The notes below the pieces were generated by a model. It saw only the letters and a list, made by a program, of their open reading frames with translations. It had not been told where the DNA came from and searched no databases. The position numbers were made by a program, and so were the translations under genes. 64,000 bases of DNA from Bradyrhizobium sp. 199 (GTDB lineage: Bacteria > Pseudomonadota > Alphaproteobacteria > Rhizobiales > Xanthobacteraceae): contig NZ_JADPJI010000002.1 in assembly GCF_023073355.1 (NCBI RefSeq), positions 558,001-622,000 on the forward strand, in the 5' to 3' direction. This document shows, piece after piece, positions 34,999 to 44,144 of the stretch. The stretch's first letter is position 1. Each line of letters opens with the position of its first letter.

Positions 34999-35022
34999 GA
35001 GGCCCGCATCTCTGCGGGCCTC
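34999..35022. terminator. Bidirectional intrinsic terminator
   Basis: A perfect 10-bp stem GAGGCCCGCA/TGCGGGCCTC with loop TCTC is preceded by AAAAAA and followed by TTGTCTC. It lies between the convergent amine oxidase and His-rich protein genes and can work on both strands; the poly-T run is best on the reverse strand. Confidence 0.85.
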
Positions 35023-35058
35023 TTGTCTCGTGCGGTATCTGTCTCGCCGGCGTCTGTC

Positions 35059-35376
35059 TTACCAGCGTCCGCCGCCGAAGCTGAACGTCACGCCGGGACC
35101 GCCACCGTAATATCCGTACGGCCCGCCGCCGTAATAGCCGTGGTGCCGGGGATAGTAGCCGCCGTAGCTTCTGTAGTGGGGCCGGAAATGGCTGTGGTGA
35201 TGGCGCCAATGATGATGGTGACCGTGCCAGCGATGGTGCCTGCGGTGCGCGCTGATGTCGGTGGACTGGCTTTCCTGCGCGGTCTGCTTGGCGCTGCCGC
35301 TGCCGGCCGCGTTCGCTGCCGCTCCGCTGGCGATCGCCGCGGCTCCGACCGCCATCGCGACAATGAGATACTTCAT
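35059..35376 (-). CDS. Exported His/Tyr/Gly-rich protein
   Basis: A 105-residue protein with a clear signal peptide (YLIVAMAVGAAAIASGAAAN). The mature part has a dense histidine block (RRHHRWHGHHHHWRHHHSH) and a Gly/Tyr/Pro tail (YYGGGPYGYYGGGPG). Such composition suggests binding of Ni, Zn or Cu ions or a structural surface role; no family function is known. GGAG lies 10 bases before the ATG and a strong terminator follows. Confidence 0.8.
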   Translation of the reverse strand: MKYLIVAMAVGAAAIASGAAANAAGSGSAKQTAQESQSTDISAHRRHHRWHGHHHHWRHHHSHFRPHYRSYGGYYPRHHGYYGGGPYGYYGGGPGVTFSFGGGRW

Positions 35377-35630
35377 GGTGTCATCACTCCAGTTGAATGT
35401 CGTGTGACAACAGATGGCCGCCCGCCACGTTCCTGCCAGTGTGGGCGTCGAAACGACGCAGTGGAATCAGGTCCGATGAACGCGCGTTCACGTGTGTGAA
35501 TGATTGAGCGCGCGCGTTTCATTCGCATGACACGCGGCCGCCTCACTGTCGCTCATGCCACGCTGTTCCGAACGATGATGCGAACACGACATCGGTGGCA
35601 ACGCTGCGCGTGAACTCGCGGCGATTCGGC

Positions 35631-35978
35631 TCATGGATGCGGATCGGGAAAGCCGTGGCGCTCGGAGAGCGCGGCGAGGATCGCGTCCTTGTCGGCGATG
35701 AAGGCGCGGCCCTGATGAGTGCCGGTCTGGTGCGGCGAGGTCGCTCCGTCAGCCAGAACCAGCAACGGCAGCGACTGGTTCTCCTCGCCGAGAAGCGCGA
35801 TCACCGGCTGCCTGGGGCGCGACCATGCGATGCGCTCGACATCCAGCTTTGCGGCGAGCGGCGGAAACGAGGCCAGCACGCCCTCGATCAGCGCGCAATG
35901 CCAGCAATAGAACAGCCGCCCCGGAAAGGCCGGATCCTCGAAACCGGGGCGCAGCAGAAACAGGCGGTCGCGCGTCAT
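35631..35978 (-). CDS. DUF3088-family thioredoxin-fold protein
   Basis: A 115-residue protein of DUF3088. The N-terminus DRLFLLRPGFEDP and RLFYCWHCALIEGVLASFP contain a C-x2-C at the position of a thioredoxin-like active site; VIALLGEENQSLPLLVLADG resembles the cis-Pro strand. It is probably a glutaredoxin-like redox protein in the cytoplasm, but function is unproven. The gene stands alone on the reverse strand. Confidence 0.82.
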   Translation of the reverse strand: MTRDRLFLLRPGFEDPAFPGRLFYCWHCALIEGVLASFPPLAAKLDVERIAWSRPRQPVIALLGEENQSLPLLVLADGATSPHQTGTHQGRAFIADKDAILAALSERHGFPDPHP

Positions 35979-36037
35979 GGATCGCTCCGAAGCCTGCGGT
36001 CCTTTTCGCGACGTTGCAAAAGGCCTTCGCGTGACGG

Positions 36038-36631
36038 CTACTTGAATGGATCCTGGATCGACGGCGAGGACTGCCGGATGCGGCGCACGCTGACCGGCGT
36101 GCCGTCGGAGACGAACAGCAATTCGTAGCGCCGTCCCTCGCTGTCGGTGGCGGAGCAGGTGACGTCGTTCACCTTCCTGGCGGCGAAATTGCCGGTCTGG
36201 CGACAGAGACCGGTGGAGGCCTGCTCAGCCGGCACCGGCAGGCCGTCGACCTTGGGGCGGTCCTTGGAGTTGAGCAGCATGCGGTCGATCGGCAGCTCGT
36301 AGGAATTGTCATCGGCGCGCTTGCCGTTCTCACCGGAGAACGACACCACGTGGCTGTCGTCGGAGGGATCGTCGACCGCAACCGCGAAATTGACCCGGCC
36401 CTTGTCGCCATGGGCGTAGGCCACCGTCTTGCAGGCGAAGGTGCGGCCGGCGACGTTGAACGTCTTGCAGTGACCGGACATCAGCGCCAGCAGGTCGACA
36501 AAAGCGTTCGGCGCCGGCGGATTGTTGACCGGGATCGGCTTGGAAGCGTCGGCAAAACAAGGGCTTAGCGAAACGGCAAGCGTGGTGGCCAAAGCAAGCA
36601 TGGCGGCCAGCGGCGGTCGGCAGAGGCGCAT
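36038..36631 (-). CDS. Exported protein, unknown function
   Basis: A 197-residue protein with a signal peptide (LAAMLALATTLAVSLSPCFA-DA). The mature domain carries cysteines in SGHCKTFNVAGRTFACKT, GLCRQTG and DVTCSATD, likely disulfides. It contains FAVAVDDPSDDSHVVSFSGENGKR. The frame is open to 36769; the ATG at 36631 gives the best signal peptide, though one at 36682 is possible. No family is recognised. Confidence 0.65.
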   Translation of the reverse strand: MRLCRPPLAAMLALATTLAVSLSPCFADASKPIPVNNPPAPNAFVDLLALMSGHCKTFNVAGRTFACKTVAYAHGDKGRVNFAVAVDDPSDDSHVVSFSGENGKRADDNSYELPIDRMLLNSKDRPKVDGLPVPAEQASTGLCRQTGNFAARKVNDVTCSATDSEGRRYELLFVSDGTPVSVRRIRQSSPSIQDPFK

Positions 36632-36827
36632 CGGAGGGCTCACGTGCCAGGGAACCACGCACAAGCTCCGGACCATAACCATTGAACAGCCAATTGGTTG
36701 CGATCCCGTTTGTCTTGCCGACCCCGTCTGGAATACCACCGCGCCACCCCCAACGGCGATTCGCCCCAATCGCCCAACCCGTCCCGCGGGAACTTGCCGT
36801 CAGGCCGGTGTTTTTTTCGTGGCGGAG

Positions 36828-38141
36828 CTACCCCATCGCCGCCTGCCAGAGCTTGTCGCGCAGGGACGGGCGGCGGTGCAGGCGGGCATTTAGCAGGGCG
36901 CGGGCGCGGGGCAGCTCACCACTGCGCATGAGTGCGACGACAAAACTGTCTTCGATCAGCTCGCGCTGAGCATGGCTGCCGCCGATGCGCACCACCTGGT
37001 CAAGCACGGGCGCGAGCGTTTGCACGCATGATGCGTAATCCCCATCCGCAAAGGCCGCCAGCGCCCGGAAGATCGCCGGCACCACGGGGCCGGCCGGCAG
37101 CTTGCCCTCGGCGAGCCGCTGCTCGATGGTCGCAAGCCGCGCGGTGAGCGCCTCGCGGTTTTGCGTCGCGGCCGCGAACAGCGCCATGTGGACGTCGGCG
37201 AAAGACAGGCTCGACTTTGGAAACAGCTTTTGCGCGGCGTTGTCGGCTTCCTGCCACAGCGTCTTCGGCACGGTGTGGCCGTAGGCCGACAGGCGCCAGA
37301 GCAGCGAGGCGGAGTCGGTGATGACGTTGAGCGGCGGCGCCTGCGTGGCTGAGGGTTGCAGCACGTCGGCATAGATCGACAGCGCGCGCGCCGCATCGCC
37401 ATGCTCGAGTTCGCCGAGCGCCTGATGCCAGCGGATATGGCCGTGCAGGATTCCGGCGCGATCGTAAGAGGGAATCCAGTCGTCGACGAGGCGGTCAGCC
37501 GCTTCGATCGAGCCGTCCTCGAACATCGCATGCAGCACCGCGTGCGCGGCATGGGCGTTGGCCCGGCGGAGGTTGAAGCCGCGCTCCGTCACGCCGCGGC
37601 CGCGCGCGACATCGCCGTTCTCGGTCATGGCCCAGCCATACATGGTCAGGAACCACCAGTCCTCGCCGTAATGCTGCGCGAGCCGCTCGCACAGCTCATG
37701 CCGTGCGCGATCGTGGTCGGCCATGCCGGAGAACGCGAACAGGCCGAATGCGCCGAGCGGCAGCGACAGCACCATTGCATCGCGGGGCCATTCGTCGACG
37801 TGCTTCAGCGTCGCTGCGATCGCTTCTGGCAACCGGCCTTCGATCGCGAGCGCCAGCGTCTCGACATGCGAGCGCTCGCGCGCGGTGCCGCGCTTCGCCG
37901 CCAGCTTGCGCGCGAGTGCCGCCTTGCTTCGGGCGAGATCGCCCTGCTGGTAGAAGGCGTGCACGCGGGCGCGCGCGATATGGGAAAGCGCAAAATCCGG
38001 GTCAGCCGCAACCGCGCGCTCCAGCGCCTCCGCCGTGCCTGTCCAGCCCGACAGCATGAGGTCGACGCCTTCGCGATAGGCGCTTGCTGCCGCATCGGAT
38101 TCGGTGGAGAGCGGCAGGCCGTAGCGATCCTGATGCGCCAT
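36828..38141 (-). CDS. Tetratricopeptide repeat protein
   Basis: A 437-residue helical-repeat protein of the TPR superfamily, with repeats from about residue 18 (AYREGVDLMLSGWTGTAEAL, VAADPDFALSHIARARVHAF) onward; the conserved Trp-Tyr/Ala spacing is loose. It has no signal peptide or membrane segment. Similar large proteins are annotated as tetratricopeptide repeat family in Bradyrhizobium. It is followed 15 bases downstream on the same strand of an aldo/keto reductase, so they form an operon with the reductase first. Confidence 0.8.
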   Translation of the reverse strand: MAHQDRYGLPLSTESDAAASAYREGVDLMLSGWTGTAEALERAVAADPDFALSHIARARVHAFYQQGDLARSKAALARKLAAKRGTARERSHVETLALAIEGRLPEAIAATLKHVDEWPRDAMVLSLPLGAFGLFAFSGMADHDRARHELCERLAQHYGEDWWFLTMYGWAMTENGDVARGRGVTERGFNLRRANAHAAHAVLHAMFEDGSIEAADRLVDDWIPSYDRAGILHGHIRWHQALGELEHGDAARALSIYADVLQPSATQAPPLNVITDSASLLWRLSAYGHTVPKTLWQEADNAAQKLFPKSSLSFADVHMALFAAATQNREALTARLATIEQRLAEGKLPAGPVVPAIFRALAAFADGDYASCVQTLAPVLDQVVRIGGSHAQRELIEDSFVVALMRSGELPRARALLNARLHRRPSLRDKLWQAAMG

Positions 38142-38156
38142 CGTCGTCTCCGAAGT

Positions 38157-39179
38157 TCACGCGGTCCGCGCGCGGCGGCCTTCGATCGGGTAGGCGGGAT
38201 CGTTGTAGCCCGGCGTCGAGGGATGGCCCGGGACGACCAGCCTGTCGATGAGTGCCTCGTCATCAGCTGTGAAGGGATAGTCGAGCGCACCGACGTAGCC
38301 GTCCCACTGCTCCTCGGTGCGCGGGCCCGCGACGATCGAGGAGACGAAGGCGGAGTTGAGCACCCAGGCCACCGCGAACTGGCCCGCGGTGATGCCCTTC
38401 TTCTCGGCGTGAACCTTGATCTCCTGCGCGAGCTGGAGCGACTCCGGCCGCCATTCGGTCTGCATCATGCGGGTGTCGTTGCGCCCCGCGCGCGTCTCCT
38501 TGTCCGGAGCTGCATCTGGCTTGTACTTGCCGGTGAGCACGCCGCGCGCCAAGGGGCTATAGGGCACGATGCCGAGGCCGTAATGGGAGCAGGCCGGAAA
38601 GTGCTCGACCTCGGGCATGCGGTTCATGGCGTTGTAATAGGGCTGGCTCACCGCGGGACGGTCGATGCCGAGGCGATCGCAGATGTTGCAGATCTCGGCG
38701 ACGCGCCAGGCGCGGTAGTTCGAGACGCCGAAATAGCGCGCCTTGCCCGCGCGGATCAAATCGCCCATCGCGCGCACCGTCTCCTCCAGCGGCGTCGCAT
38801 GATCTTCCTTGTGCAGATAGTAGACGTCGATGTGGTCGGTGCCGAGCCGCCTCAGGCTCTCGTCGACGGCCTGCAACACCCAGCGCCGCGACAGCCCGCC
38901 GCGGTTGGGATCACTGCCCGTTGAGGTGTTCATGGGGTTGGCGAGCTTCGTGGCGAGCACCCAGGCGTGACGATTGCGAGCAATGGCGCGGCCCACGACC
39001 TCCTCGGAGGCGCCCTTCGAATACGCATCCGCCGTATCGATGAAATTGATTCCGGCATCGCGTGCCTTGGCGATGATCCGCGTTGATGCGGCTTCATCGG
39101 TCGGTCCGCCGAACATCATGGTGCCCAGACAAATCGGCGACACTTTCAGGCCGCTGCGGCCGAGCTGACGGTATTGCAT
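38157..39179 (-). CDS. Aldo/keto reductase
   Basis: A 340-residue NADPH-dependent TIM-barrel oxidoreductase. The catalytic tetrad is visible: Asp and Tyr in NFIDTADAYSKG, Lys in VLATKLANP and His in YYLHKED. SPICLGTMMFGG near the N-terminus and GVSNYRAWRVAEI are typical. The substrate is unknown; the AKR11-12-like group includes carbonyl and aldehyde detoxification enzymes. Its gene precedes that for the TPR protein. Confidence 0.92.
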   Translation of the reverse strand: MQYRQLGRSGLKVSPICLGTMMFGGPTDEAASTRIIAKARDAGINFIDTADAYSKGASEEVVGRAIARNRHAWVLATKLANPMNTSTGSDPNRGGLSRRWVLQAVDESLRRLGTDHIDVYYLHKEDHATPLEETVRAMGDLIRAGKARYFGVSNYRAWRVAEICNICDRLGIDRPAVSQPYYNAMNRMPEVEHFPACSHYGLGIVPYSPLARGVLTGKYKPDAAPDKETRAGRNDTRMMQTEWRPESLQLAQEIKVHAEKKGITAGQFAVAWVLNSAFVSSIVAGPRTEEQWDGYVGALDYPFTADDEALIDRLVVPGHPSTPGYNDPAYPIEGRRARTA

Positions 39180-39228
39180 GGGCTGTTTCCTCAGTGCTTA
39201 ATTGGCCCCAGCATAGCCAGCTACCCCC

Positions 39229-39306
39229 GTCATTGCGAGCGCAGCGAAGCAATCCAGAGTCCCTCCGCGGAAAGATTCTGGATGCTTCGCTCCGCTCGCA
39301 ATGACG
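39229..39306. repeat. Interspersed repeat, GTCATTGCGAGCGCAGCGAAGCAATCC type
   Basis: CGTCATTGCGAGCG...GAAGCAATCCAGA is mirrored by TCTGGATGCTTCGCTCC...CGCTCGCAATGACG. A weaker partial copy (GACGAAGCAATCCGG) is found at 19448-19500. The element lies between two reverse-strand genes. Confidence 0.8.
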
Positions 39307-39322
39307 AGATCTGGCGTGGAGC

Positions 39323-39748
39323 CTACCCCGGCCCCTTCAATATCTTGAACACGCCATTCGCCATCACGATGCAGCGGCCATCCACCGTCACCTCCGTGCT
39401 CATGAAGACCAGGCTTCGCGTCGAACGGACCACGCGCGGGCGGGAGATCAGGATGTCACCGATCTGGCCGGCCTCGACGAAATGAGTGTCGAGCTGCACA
39501 GTCGCCATGAATTCCTTGCCGGAGACGTAACGGGCGGTCATGCCGCAGGTGCGGTCGGCGAATGTCATCATCACGCCGCCCTGGACCATGCCGCGGCGGT
39601 TGTGGTGCTTGTCCTCGGTGGCGAGCGCGAATTCGTAGTGGCCGTCGACCTTGCGCTCCCACAGGGGCCCGATCAGGTGCATGAAGCCCGTGGTCTCCAT
39701 GATGCTCCAGCCGTCTGATTTGAGCCTTGCGGCGGCCTTGCTGGTCAT
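39323..39748 (-). CDS. PaaI-type hot-dog thioesterase
   Basis: A 141-residue hot-dog fold thioesterase of the PaaI/YdiI group. The helix segment with the catalytic acid appears in NRRGMVQGGVMMTFADRTCG, followed by TVQLDTHFVEAGQIGD. It would hydrolyse acyl-CoA. An upstream in-frame ATG at 39814 gives an unlikely basic leader, so 39748 is used. The Nudix CoA-pyrophosphatase gene is divergent, 71 bases away. Confidence 0.88.
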   Translation of the reverse strand: MTSKAAARLKSDGWSIMETTGFMHLIGPLWERKVDGHYEFALATEDKHHNRRGMVQGGVMMTFADRTCGMTARYVSGKEFMATVQLDTHFVEAGQIGDILISRPRVVRSTRSLVFMSTEVTVDGRCIVMANGVFKILKGPG

Positions 39749-39819
39749 GTCGTCGTCCGTTCCTGTGCGGTCCCTGCGATCTCGTTTCATCGGGGCCGCA
39801 GGTGGTGTAGTCAAGCATC

Positions 39820-40443
39820 ATGAGACCGTTCGACGATGCCACACGGCGGAATATCGCGGCTGCCTGCGCCGCCTTCACGCGCCTGCCTGAGGAAAAAGCA
39901 CCAATGGCATTGAAGCGCGCCGCGGTGGCGATTGCGCTGACCGCGAGCGAGGGAGACGACACCGCATTCCTGCTCACGCTGCGCGCATCGCACTTGCGTG
40001 CCCATCGCGGACAATGGGCGCTGCCCGGCGGTCGCTGCGATGCCGGCGAGACGCCGGTCGAAGCGGCGCTGCGCGAGCTCGACGAGGAGCTTGGTCTCCG
40101 CCTCACGGATGCCGAGGTGCTCGGCACGCTCGACGACTATCCGACGCGCTCGGGCTATCTGATCACGCCGGTGGTGGTGTGGGCCGCCGCCAGTGCCGCG
40201 ATCAGACCGAACCCGGACGAGGTCGCTTCCGTCCATCGCATTGCGCTCGACACCATCGAGCGCGATGACGCCTTCGATTTCGTCGCGATCCCCGAGAGCG
40301 CGCGCCGCGTGATCCGCTTCCATCACCAGACAAGCCTGATCCACGCGCCAACCGCGGCGCTGATCTACCAGTTCCGCGAGGTGCTTGCGGGCCGGCACAC
40401 CCGCGTGACCGAGCTGGAACAGCCGGTGTTCGCCTGGAAGTGA
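39820..40443 (+). CDS. Nudix hydrolase, CoA pyrophosphatase-like
   Basis: A 207-residue Nudix enzyme. The Nudix box GRCDAGETPVEAALRELDEE is complete and GQWALPGG precedes it. The UPF0035-type extension around LRASHLRAHRGQW matches the CoA/ADP-ribose pyrophosphatase (NudL) branch, which cleaves CoA and its derivatives to 3'-phospho-AMP. The neighbouring thioesterase supports a role in CoA turnover. Confidence 0.88.
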   Translation: MRPFDDATRRNIAAACAAFTRLPEEKAPMALKRAAVAIALTASEGDDTAFLLTLRASHLRAHRGQWALPGGRCDAGETPVEAALRELDEELGLRLTDAEVLGTLDDYPTRSGYLITPVVVWAAASAAIRPNPDEVASVHRIALDTIERDDAFDFVAIPESARRVIRFHHQTSLIHAPTAALIYQFREVLAGRHTRVTELEQPVFAWK

Positions 40444-40515
40444 CGCAAGGGGCGAAAAAATTAGGTAAACGGCGCGTTAACGTGACGGTTACCGGATGCC
40501 TGCTAGGAGGGCAGC

Positions 40516-41745
40516 ATGCATCATTCGATTCGAAATAGCCTCTCTCGACGCAGCCTTGCGCTGGTTCCACTCGCGCTCGCCTTGCTCGCGCCCGCCGCGC
40601 GAGGCGGCGAGGCCGAGGCTCTGCCGCCCGCGGTCCGCGATGCCAACGCCCAGTTGCTGTCGCAGTTTTTTGCGCAAGGCGGCGCCTCGCCGGCCGTGCT
40701 CAAATATCGCCGCAAGCTCGCCGAATATCAGGCCGCGCGTGCCGCCTTCGACGCCGAGGCCGGCGCCTATTGGAGCCAGATCTCGGAGAAGCGGAAAGGC
40801 CGCAACGCCAAACGGCGCAGTGGGCAGCAGGTCACGCTCGATGATTACGTGCTGGAGCATCCGCCACTCTATAACGGGCCAAAGCGGCCGGCGAATCCGG
40901 AGCCTGAGGAAACGCCGGACCGTCCCGCCAAAAAGCCGATCCCCGTTGTCGCCGACTTCCTGCGCGCGGCGCAGGAGCTCTACCAGTTCACGCCGCAGCG
41001 CCCGGCGAGCGAGGTCGAGTTCAAGCGCGCCTATGCGCGCTACGCGCTCGCCTCCGGGCTGACGCGCGAGCAGGCGGTGCGGGTCTATGCGTTCGAGACC
41101 GGCGGCACCGGCAGTCACGACGTGCAGGCGGGTATCGAGCATGGCGGCAAGCGCGCGATCTCGACCGCGATGGGCTACAACCAGCTCCTGACGACCAACA
41201 GCGTCGAGCTGCTGGCCGAACAGGGCCACGAACTCATTCGCGCCCTCGCCGAGAAGGTGGCGCGCACGTCGGGACCGGCCCGACAGGCACTCGAGCACAA
41301 GCTCGTCGTGTTGAAGAAAATGGTGGCGCATGCCAAGTCGGTGCCGGACACCTGGTCGGAGCACGAGAAGATCGGCAACACCGCGCAGGGCTGGGCGATG
41401 CATGCGATGGTGATCGACATCGATGTCGGTCCGATGCTGCAGACGCATAAGCTCCTGACGTCGGTGCTGTTCGCCCGCGCCAAGGGCTACAGCCGTCCGC
41501 TCACCGCGGCCGAGCTCGAGATGATGAACCTCACCGGCGACGGCACCGGCCTCGACATGGTGACGATGCCGCAGCCGATGCGCGAGCAGGTGCCGACCTC
41601 GAACTTCTTCCAGCGCGGCGGCTACGAGCGCAACCCGGTCGCAATCCGCCACAACACGGTTGCCAAGCTGCTCGCGGTGACGGATGAGCGGATGGACGTG
41701 AACAGCGGCAAACCCGGCGCAAGGGAGCTGGCAGGAGCGTTTTAA
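40516..41745 (+). CDS. Exported protein with lysozyme-like motif pattern, unknown function
   Basis: A 409-residue protein with a signal peptide (LALVPLALALLAPAARG-GE). A region near residues 185-225 reads RVYAFETGGTGSHDVQ then RAISTAMGYNQLLTTNS, similar to the E-T-G ... A-x-G-Y-x-Q pattern of soluble lytic transglycosylases. It is therefore a candidate murein hydrolase, but the rest does not match a known family. GGAGGGC precedes the ATG. It stands alone. Confidence 0.6.
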   Translation: MHHSIRNSLSRRSLALVPLALALLAPAARGGEAEALPPAVRDANAQLLSQFFAQGGASPAVLKYRRKLAEYQAARAAFDAEAGAYWSQISEKRKGRNAKRRSGQQVTLDDYVLEHPPLYNGPKRPANPEPEETPDRPAKKPIPVVADFLRAAQELYQFTPQRPASEVEFKRAYARYALASGLTREQAVRVYAFETGGTGSHDVQAGIEHGGKRAISTAMGYNQLLTTNSVELLAEQGHELIRALAEKVARTSGPARQALEHKLVVLKKMVAHAKSVPDTWSEHEKIGNTAQGWAMHAMVIDIDVGPMLQTHKLLTSVLFARAKGYSRPLTAAELEMMNLTGDGTGLDMVTMPQPMREQVPTSNFFQRGGYERNPVAIRHNTVAKLLAVTDERMDVNSGKPGARELAGAF

Positions 41746-41876
41746 CAGCGCCGCCCTGGGGCAAAGCGAATCGTGCGCACTATTTTCGATCAGGGCGCGC
41801 CGATAAAAGTTGGGCACGGCGCAAACGCGCCTTTGGCCAGCCTACGGCAGCATCGTCGTGGCGAGGTGCACGTCCC

Positions 41877-42179
41877 CTACTGATCCGGGCCGAACTTGAA
41901 CTTGCCGTCGCCTTCCAGATACGGGCCGCTGCGCATGTAGAGCTGGCCGTTGTGACCGATGAAGAACAGGGTGCCCTTCGGCACCTTCTTGGCGCCCTTC
42001 AGCAGTTCGCCGGCGTTGCTGGTGCCCATCTTGTAGGAAAAGGTCTTGCCTTCCTTGTCATAGGCGTAGCCCGTGTCGGGCTTGAGCTCCCACGGCGTTG
42101 CCGGGACTTGCGCCAATGCGGGCGCGGCAAAGGCGCCGAGCGCGACTGCAATTGCAAATGGCTTGATTAATGCCGTCAT
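41877..42179 (-). CDS. Small exported protein, unknown function
   Basis: A 100-residue protein with signal peptide (PFAIAVALGAFAAPALA-QV). The mature part has PWELKPDTGYAYDKEGK and TLFFIGHNGQLYMRSGPY. GGAGG at a 7-base spacing supports the ATG at 42179 over in-frame starts at 42185 and 42233. It has no cysteine in the mature part. The DNA between this gene and the preceding forward gene is a degenerate repeat. Confidence 0.75.
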   Translation of the reverse strand: MTALIKPFAIAVALGAFAAPALAQVPATPWELKPDTGYAYDKEGKTFSYKMGTSNAGELLKGAKKVPKGTLFFIGHNGQLYMRSGPYLEGDGKFKFGPDQ

Positions 42180-42373
42180 TCCCATCCTCCCACGGTCGGG
42201 ACATTCCGGGCTTGAACAAATCACGAACGGCATGTCCTGGTCAATTTGCGAAAGCGCCGCAGCGCATCAACTCTTGCCCAGCAGTTTGTGATTTTCCCTT
42301 AGTCCCCTCGCGACTATGTTCCGCTTTCCGTCTAGAACGCAACTCGACAAAATTATGGGTAGGGATGATTCGA

Positions 42374-42850
42374 ATGCGCCATGTGATTAAGCTTTGCTGG
42401 GCTGCTGCATTGTCGTTGACGGCGCTGGCGCCGGCCCGGGCCGATGATTACCAGCTCAGCCACAACCAGCGCATCTCGTGCAGCCGCGGCCTTGCGCCGG
42501 GCAAGCTGAACACGGCGACCTGCAAGTCGTACACTTATCTCTTCAACACCAAGACCTCGGAATATTTCCGCTGTCAGGTCTCGCTGGCGCTGACCCGGGA
42601 CAACAAGGAAGTCATCAACGTCCAGACCGACGGCGGCTGTACCAAGAAGCCGCGCATCTTCGAGACCGACGGGAAGTATGATTTCGATGCGACGGAGACC
42701 GAGCCGCCGAACACCAACTCGTTCTTCGGGCCCGGCGGCTATTCGATCTGGGCCGCCGACGTCAGCGCGCAGAAGGTCCGCGGCTGCGTCACCATCTCCT
42801 CCGGCCTCGGCTCCGACATCTCCAAGTGCCTCGACATGACGTTCCAGTGA
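42374..42850 (+). CDS. Exported cysteine-containing protein, unknown function
   Basis: A 158-residue protein with signal peptide (LCWAAALSLTALAPARA-DD). The mature part contains six cysteines, including RISCSRG, NTATCKSY, YFRCQV, DGGCTKK, VRGCVTI and SKCLDM, likely paired. AGGG at the right distance supports the ATG at 42374; 42365 is also possible. No family is recognised. Confidence 0.7.
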   Translation: MRHVIKLCWAAALSLTALAPARADDYQLSHNQRISCSRGLAPGKLNTATCKSYTYLFNTKTSEYFRCQVSLALTRDNKEVINVQTDGGCTKKPRIFETDGKYDFDATETEPPNTNSFFGPGGYSIWAADVSAQKVRGCVTISSGLGSDISKCLDMTFQ

Positions 42851-43041
42851 GATCGAGCGGTTCGAACCTCATGGGTTCGGTGGTGCATCGCAACGCGGCT
42901 GCGCCATGTCGCCGCAGCCGCCAAGTTCCCGAAATCGAGCCGGAACGGCCATCTACCGCAGTCCTGTTTTGCCTTTTGGATGGGTTGACCGGCCCCTCTC
43001 ATCCGGCCAATTTCCCCGCCGGTTTGGGGAGTACAACAATC

Positions 43042-43995
43042 ATGAAACGGACGATTTTCGCCGCGGCCGCGGCCGCGGCTCTTGCTCTGGCGGCGTCGGC
43101 ACCTTGCGCGCAGGCGCAATCCTTCATCAACGTGCTGACCGGCGGCAGCTCGGGCGTCTATTATCCGCTCGGCGTCGCGATCGGGAAGATCTACGGCGAC
43201 AAGATTCCGAACGTGAAGACGCAGGTGCAGGCCACCAAGGCGTCGGTCGAGAATCTGATCCTGCTGCAGCAGGGCCGCGGCGAGCTGGCATTCACGCTGG
43301 GCGATTCGCTCAAGGCCGCCTGGAACGGCGAGGAGGAAGCGGGCTTTAAGGCCAAGCTCGACAAGCTCAGGACCATCGGTGCGATCTATCCGAACTACAT
43401 CCAGATCGTCGCGACGACTGAGTCCGGCATCAAGACGCTAGCCGACCTGAAGGGCAAGAGCCTCTCTGTCGGTGCGCCGAAGTCGGGCACGGAGCTGAAT
43501 TCGCGCGCAATCCTCAGCGCTGCCGGCATGAGCTACAAGGATCTCGGCAAGGTCGAGTACCTGCCGTTCGCCGAATCGGTCGATCTCATGAAGAACCGGC
43601 AGCTCGCCGCCACCCTGCAATCGGCCGGGCTCGGCGTCGCGTCGCTGAAGGACCTGTCGACCTCGAGCCCGATCACCGTGGTGTCGGTGCCGAAGGAGAC
43701 CGTCGACAAGATCGGCCCGCCCTTCATCTCCGCGATCATTCCGGCCAACACCTATGCAGGCCAGGACAAGGATGTGCCGACGGCTGCCGTCGTGAACTAC
43801 CTCGTCACCAGCTCGGCGGTGTCGGACGATCTCGCCTACCAGATGACGAAACTGGTTTACGAGTCCCTGCCGGAGCTCGCCAACGCGCATGCGGCGGGCA
43901 AGGAGATCAAGCTCGAGGCCGCCCCCAATGGCAGCCCGGTTCCGCTGCACCCCGGCGCGATCCGCTATTACAAGGAAAAAGGGCTGATCAAGTAA
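43042..43995 (+). CDS. TAXI-family TRAP transporter solute-binding subunit
   Basis: A 317-residue periplasmic binding protein. The signal peptide is about 24 residues, and mature hallmarks are INVLTGGSSGVYYPLG (the TAXI start), ANTYAGQDKDVPTAAVVNYL and a C-terminal PLHPGAIRYYKEKGL. TAXI proteins bind organic acids or amino acids for TRAP uptake. The permease gene lies 149 bases downstream, separated by a repeat, with DUF1850 following, so this is a complete TAXI-TRAP system. Confidence 0.93.
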   Translation: MKRTIFAAAAAAALALAASAPCAQAQSFINVLTGGSSGVYYPLGVAIGKIYGDKIPNVKTQVQATKASVENLILLQQGRGELAFTLGDSLKAAWNGEEEAGFKAKLDKLRTIGAIYPNYIQIVATTESGIKTLADLKGKSLSVGAPKSGTELNSRAILSAAGMSYKDLGKVEYLPFAESVDLMKNRQLAATLQSAGLGVASLKDLSTSSPITVVSVPKETVDKIGPPFISAIIPANTYAGQDKDVPTAAVVNYLVTSSAVSDDLAYQMTKLVYESLPELANAHAAGKEIKLEAAPNGSPVPLHPGAIRYYKEKGLIK

Positions 43996-44014
43996 GGTCG
44001 GTCTCGCAGTAGGG

Positions 44015-44093
44015 CGTCATGGCCGGGCTTGTCCCGGCCATCCACGTTCTGGAGCAAGGCGAGAAAGATCGTGGATGCCCGGGCATGACGGCG
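44015..44093. repeat. Interspersed repeat, GTCATGGCCGGGCTTGTCCCGGCC type, copy 1
   Basis: GTCATGGCCGGGCTTGTCCC and GGCCATCCACGTTCT are mirrored by ATCGTGGATGCCCGGGCATGACG. It sits within the TAXI-TRAP transcription unit and may attenuate permease expression relative to the binding protein. A second copy is at 50883-50953. Confidence 0.75.
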
Positions 44094-44144
44094 CGGGTGG
44101 ACCGTGCCAAGCTATAAGCGCTGGACGGCTGGGAACGAATTAAA

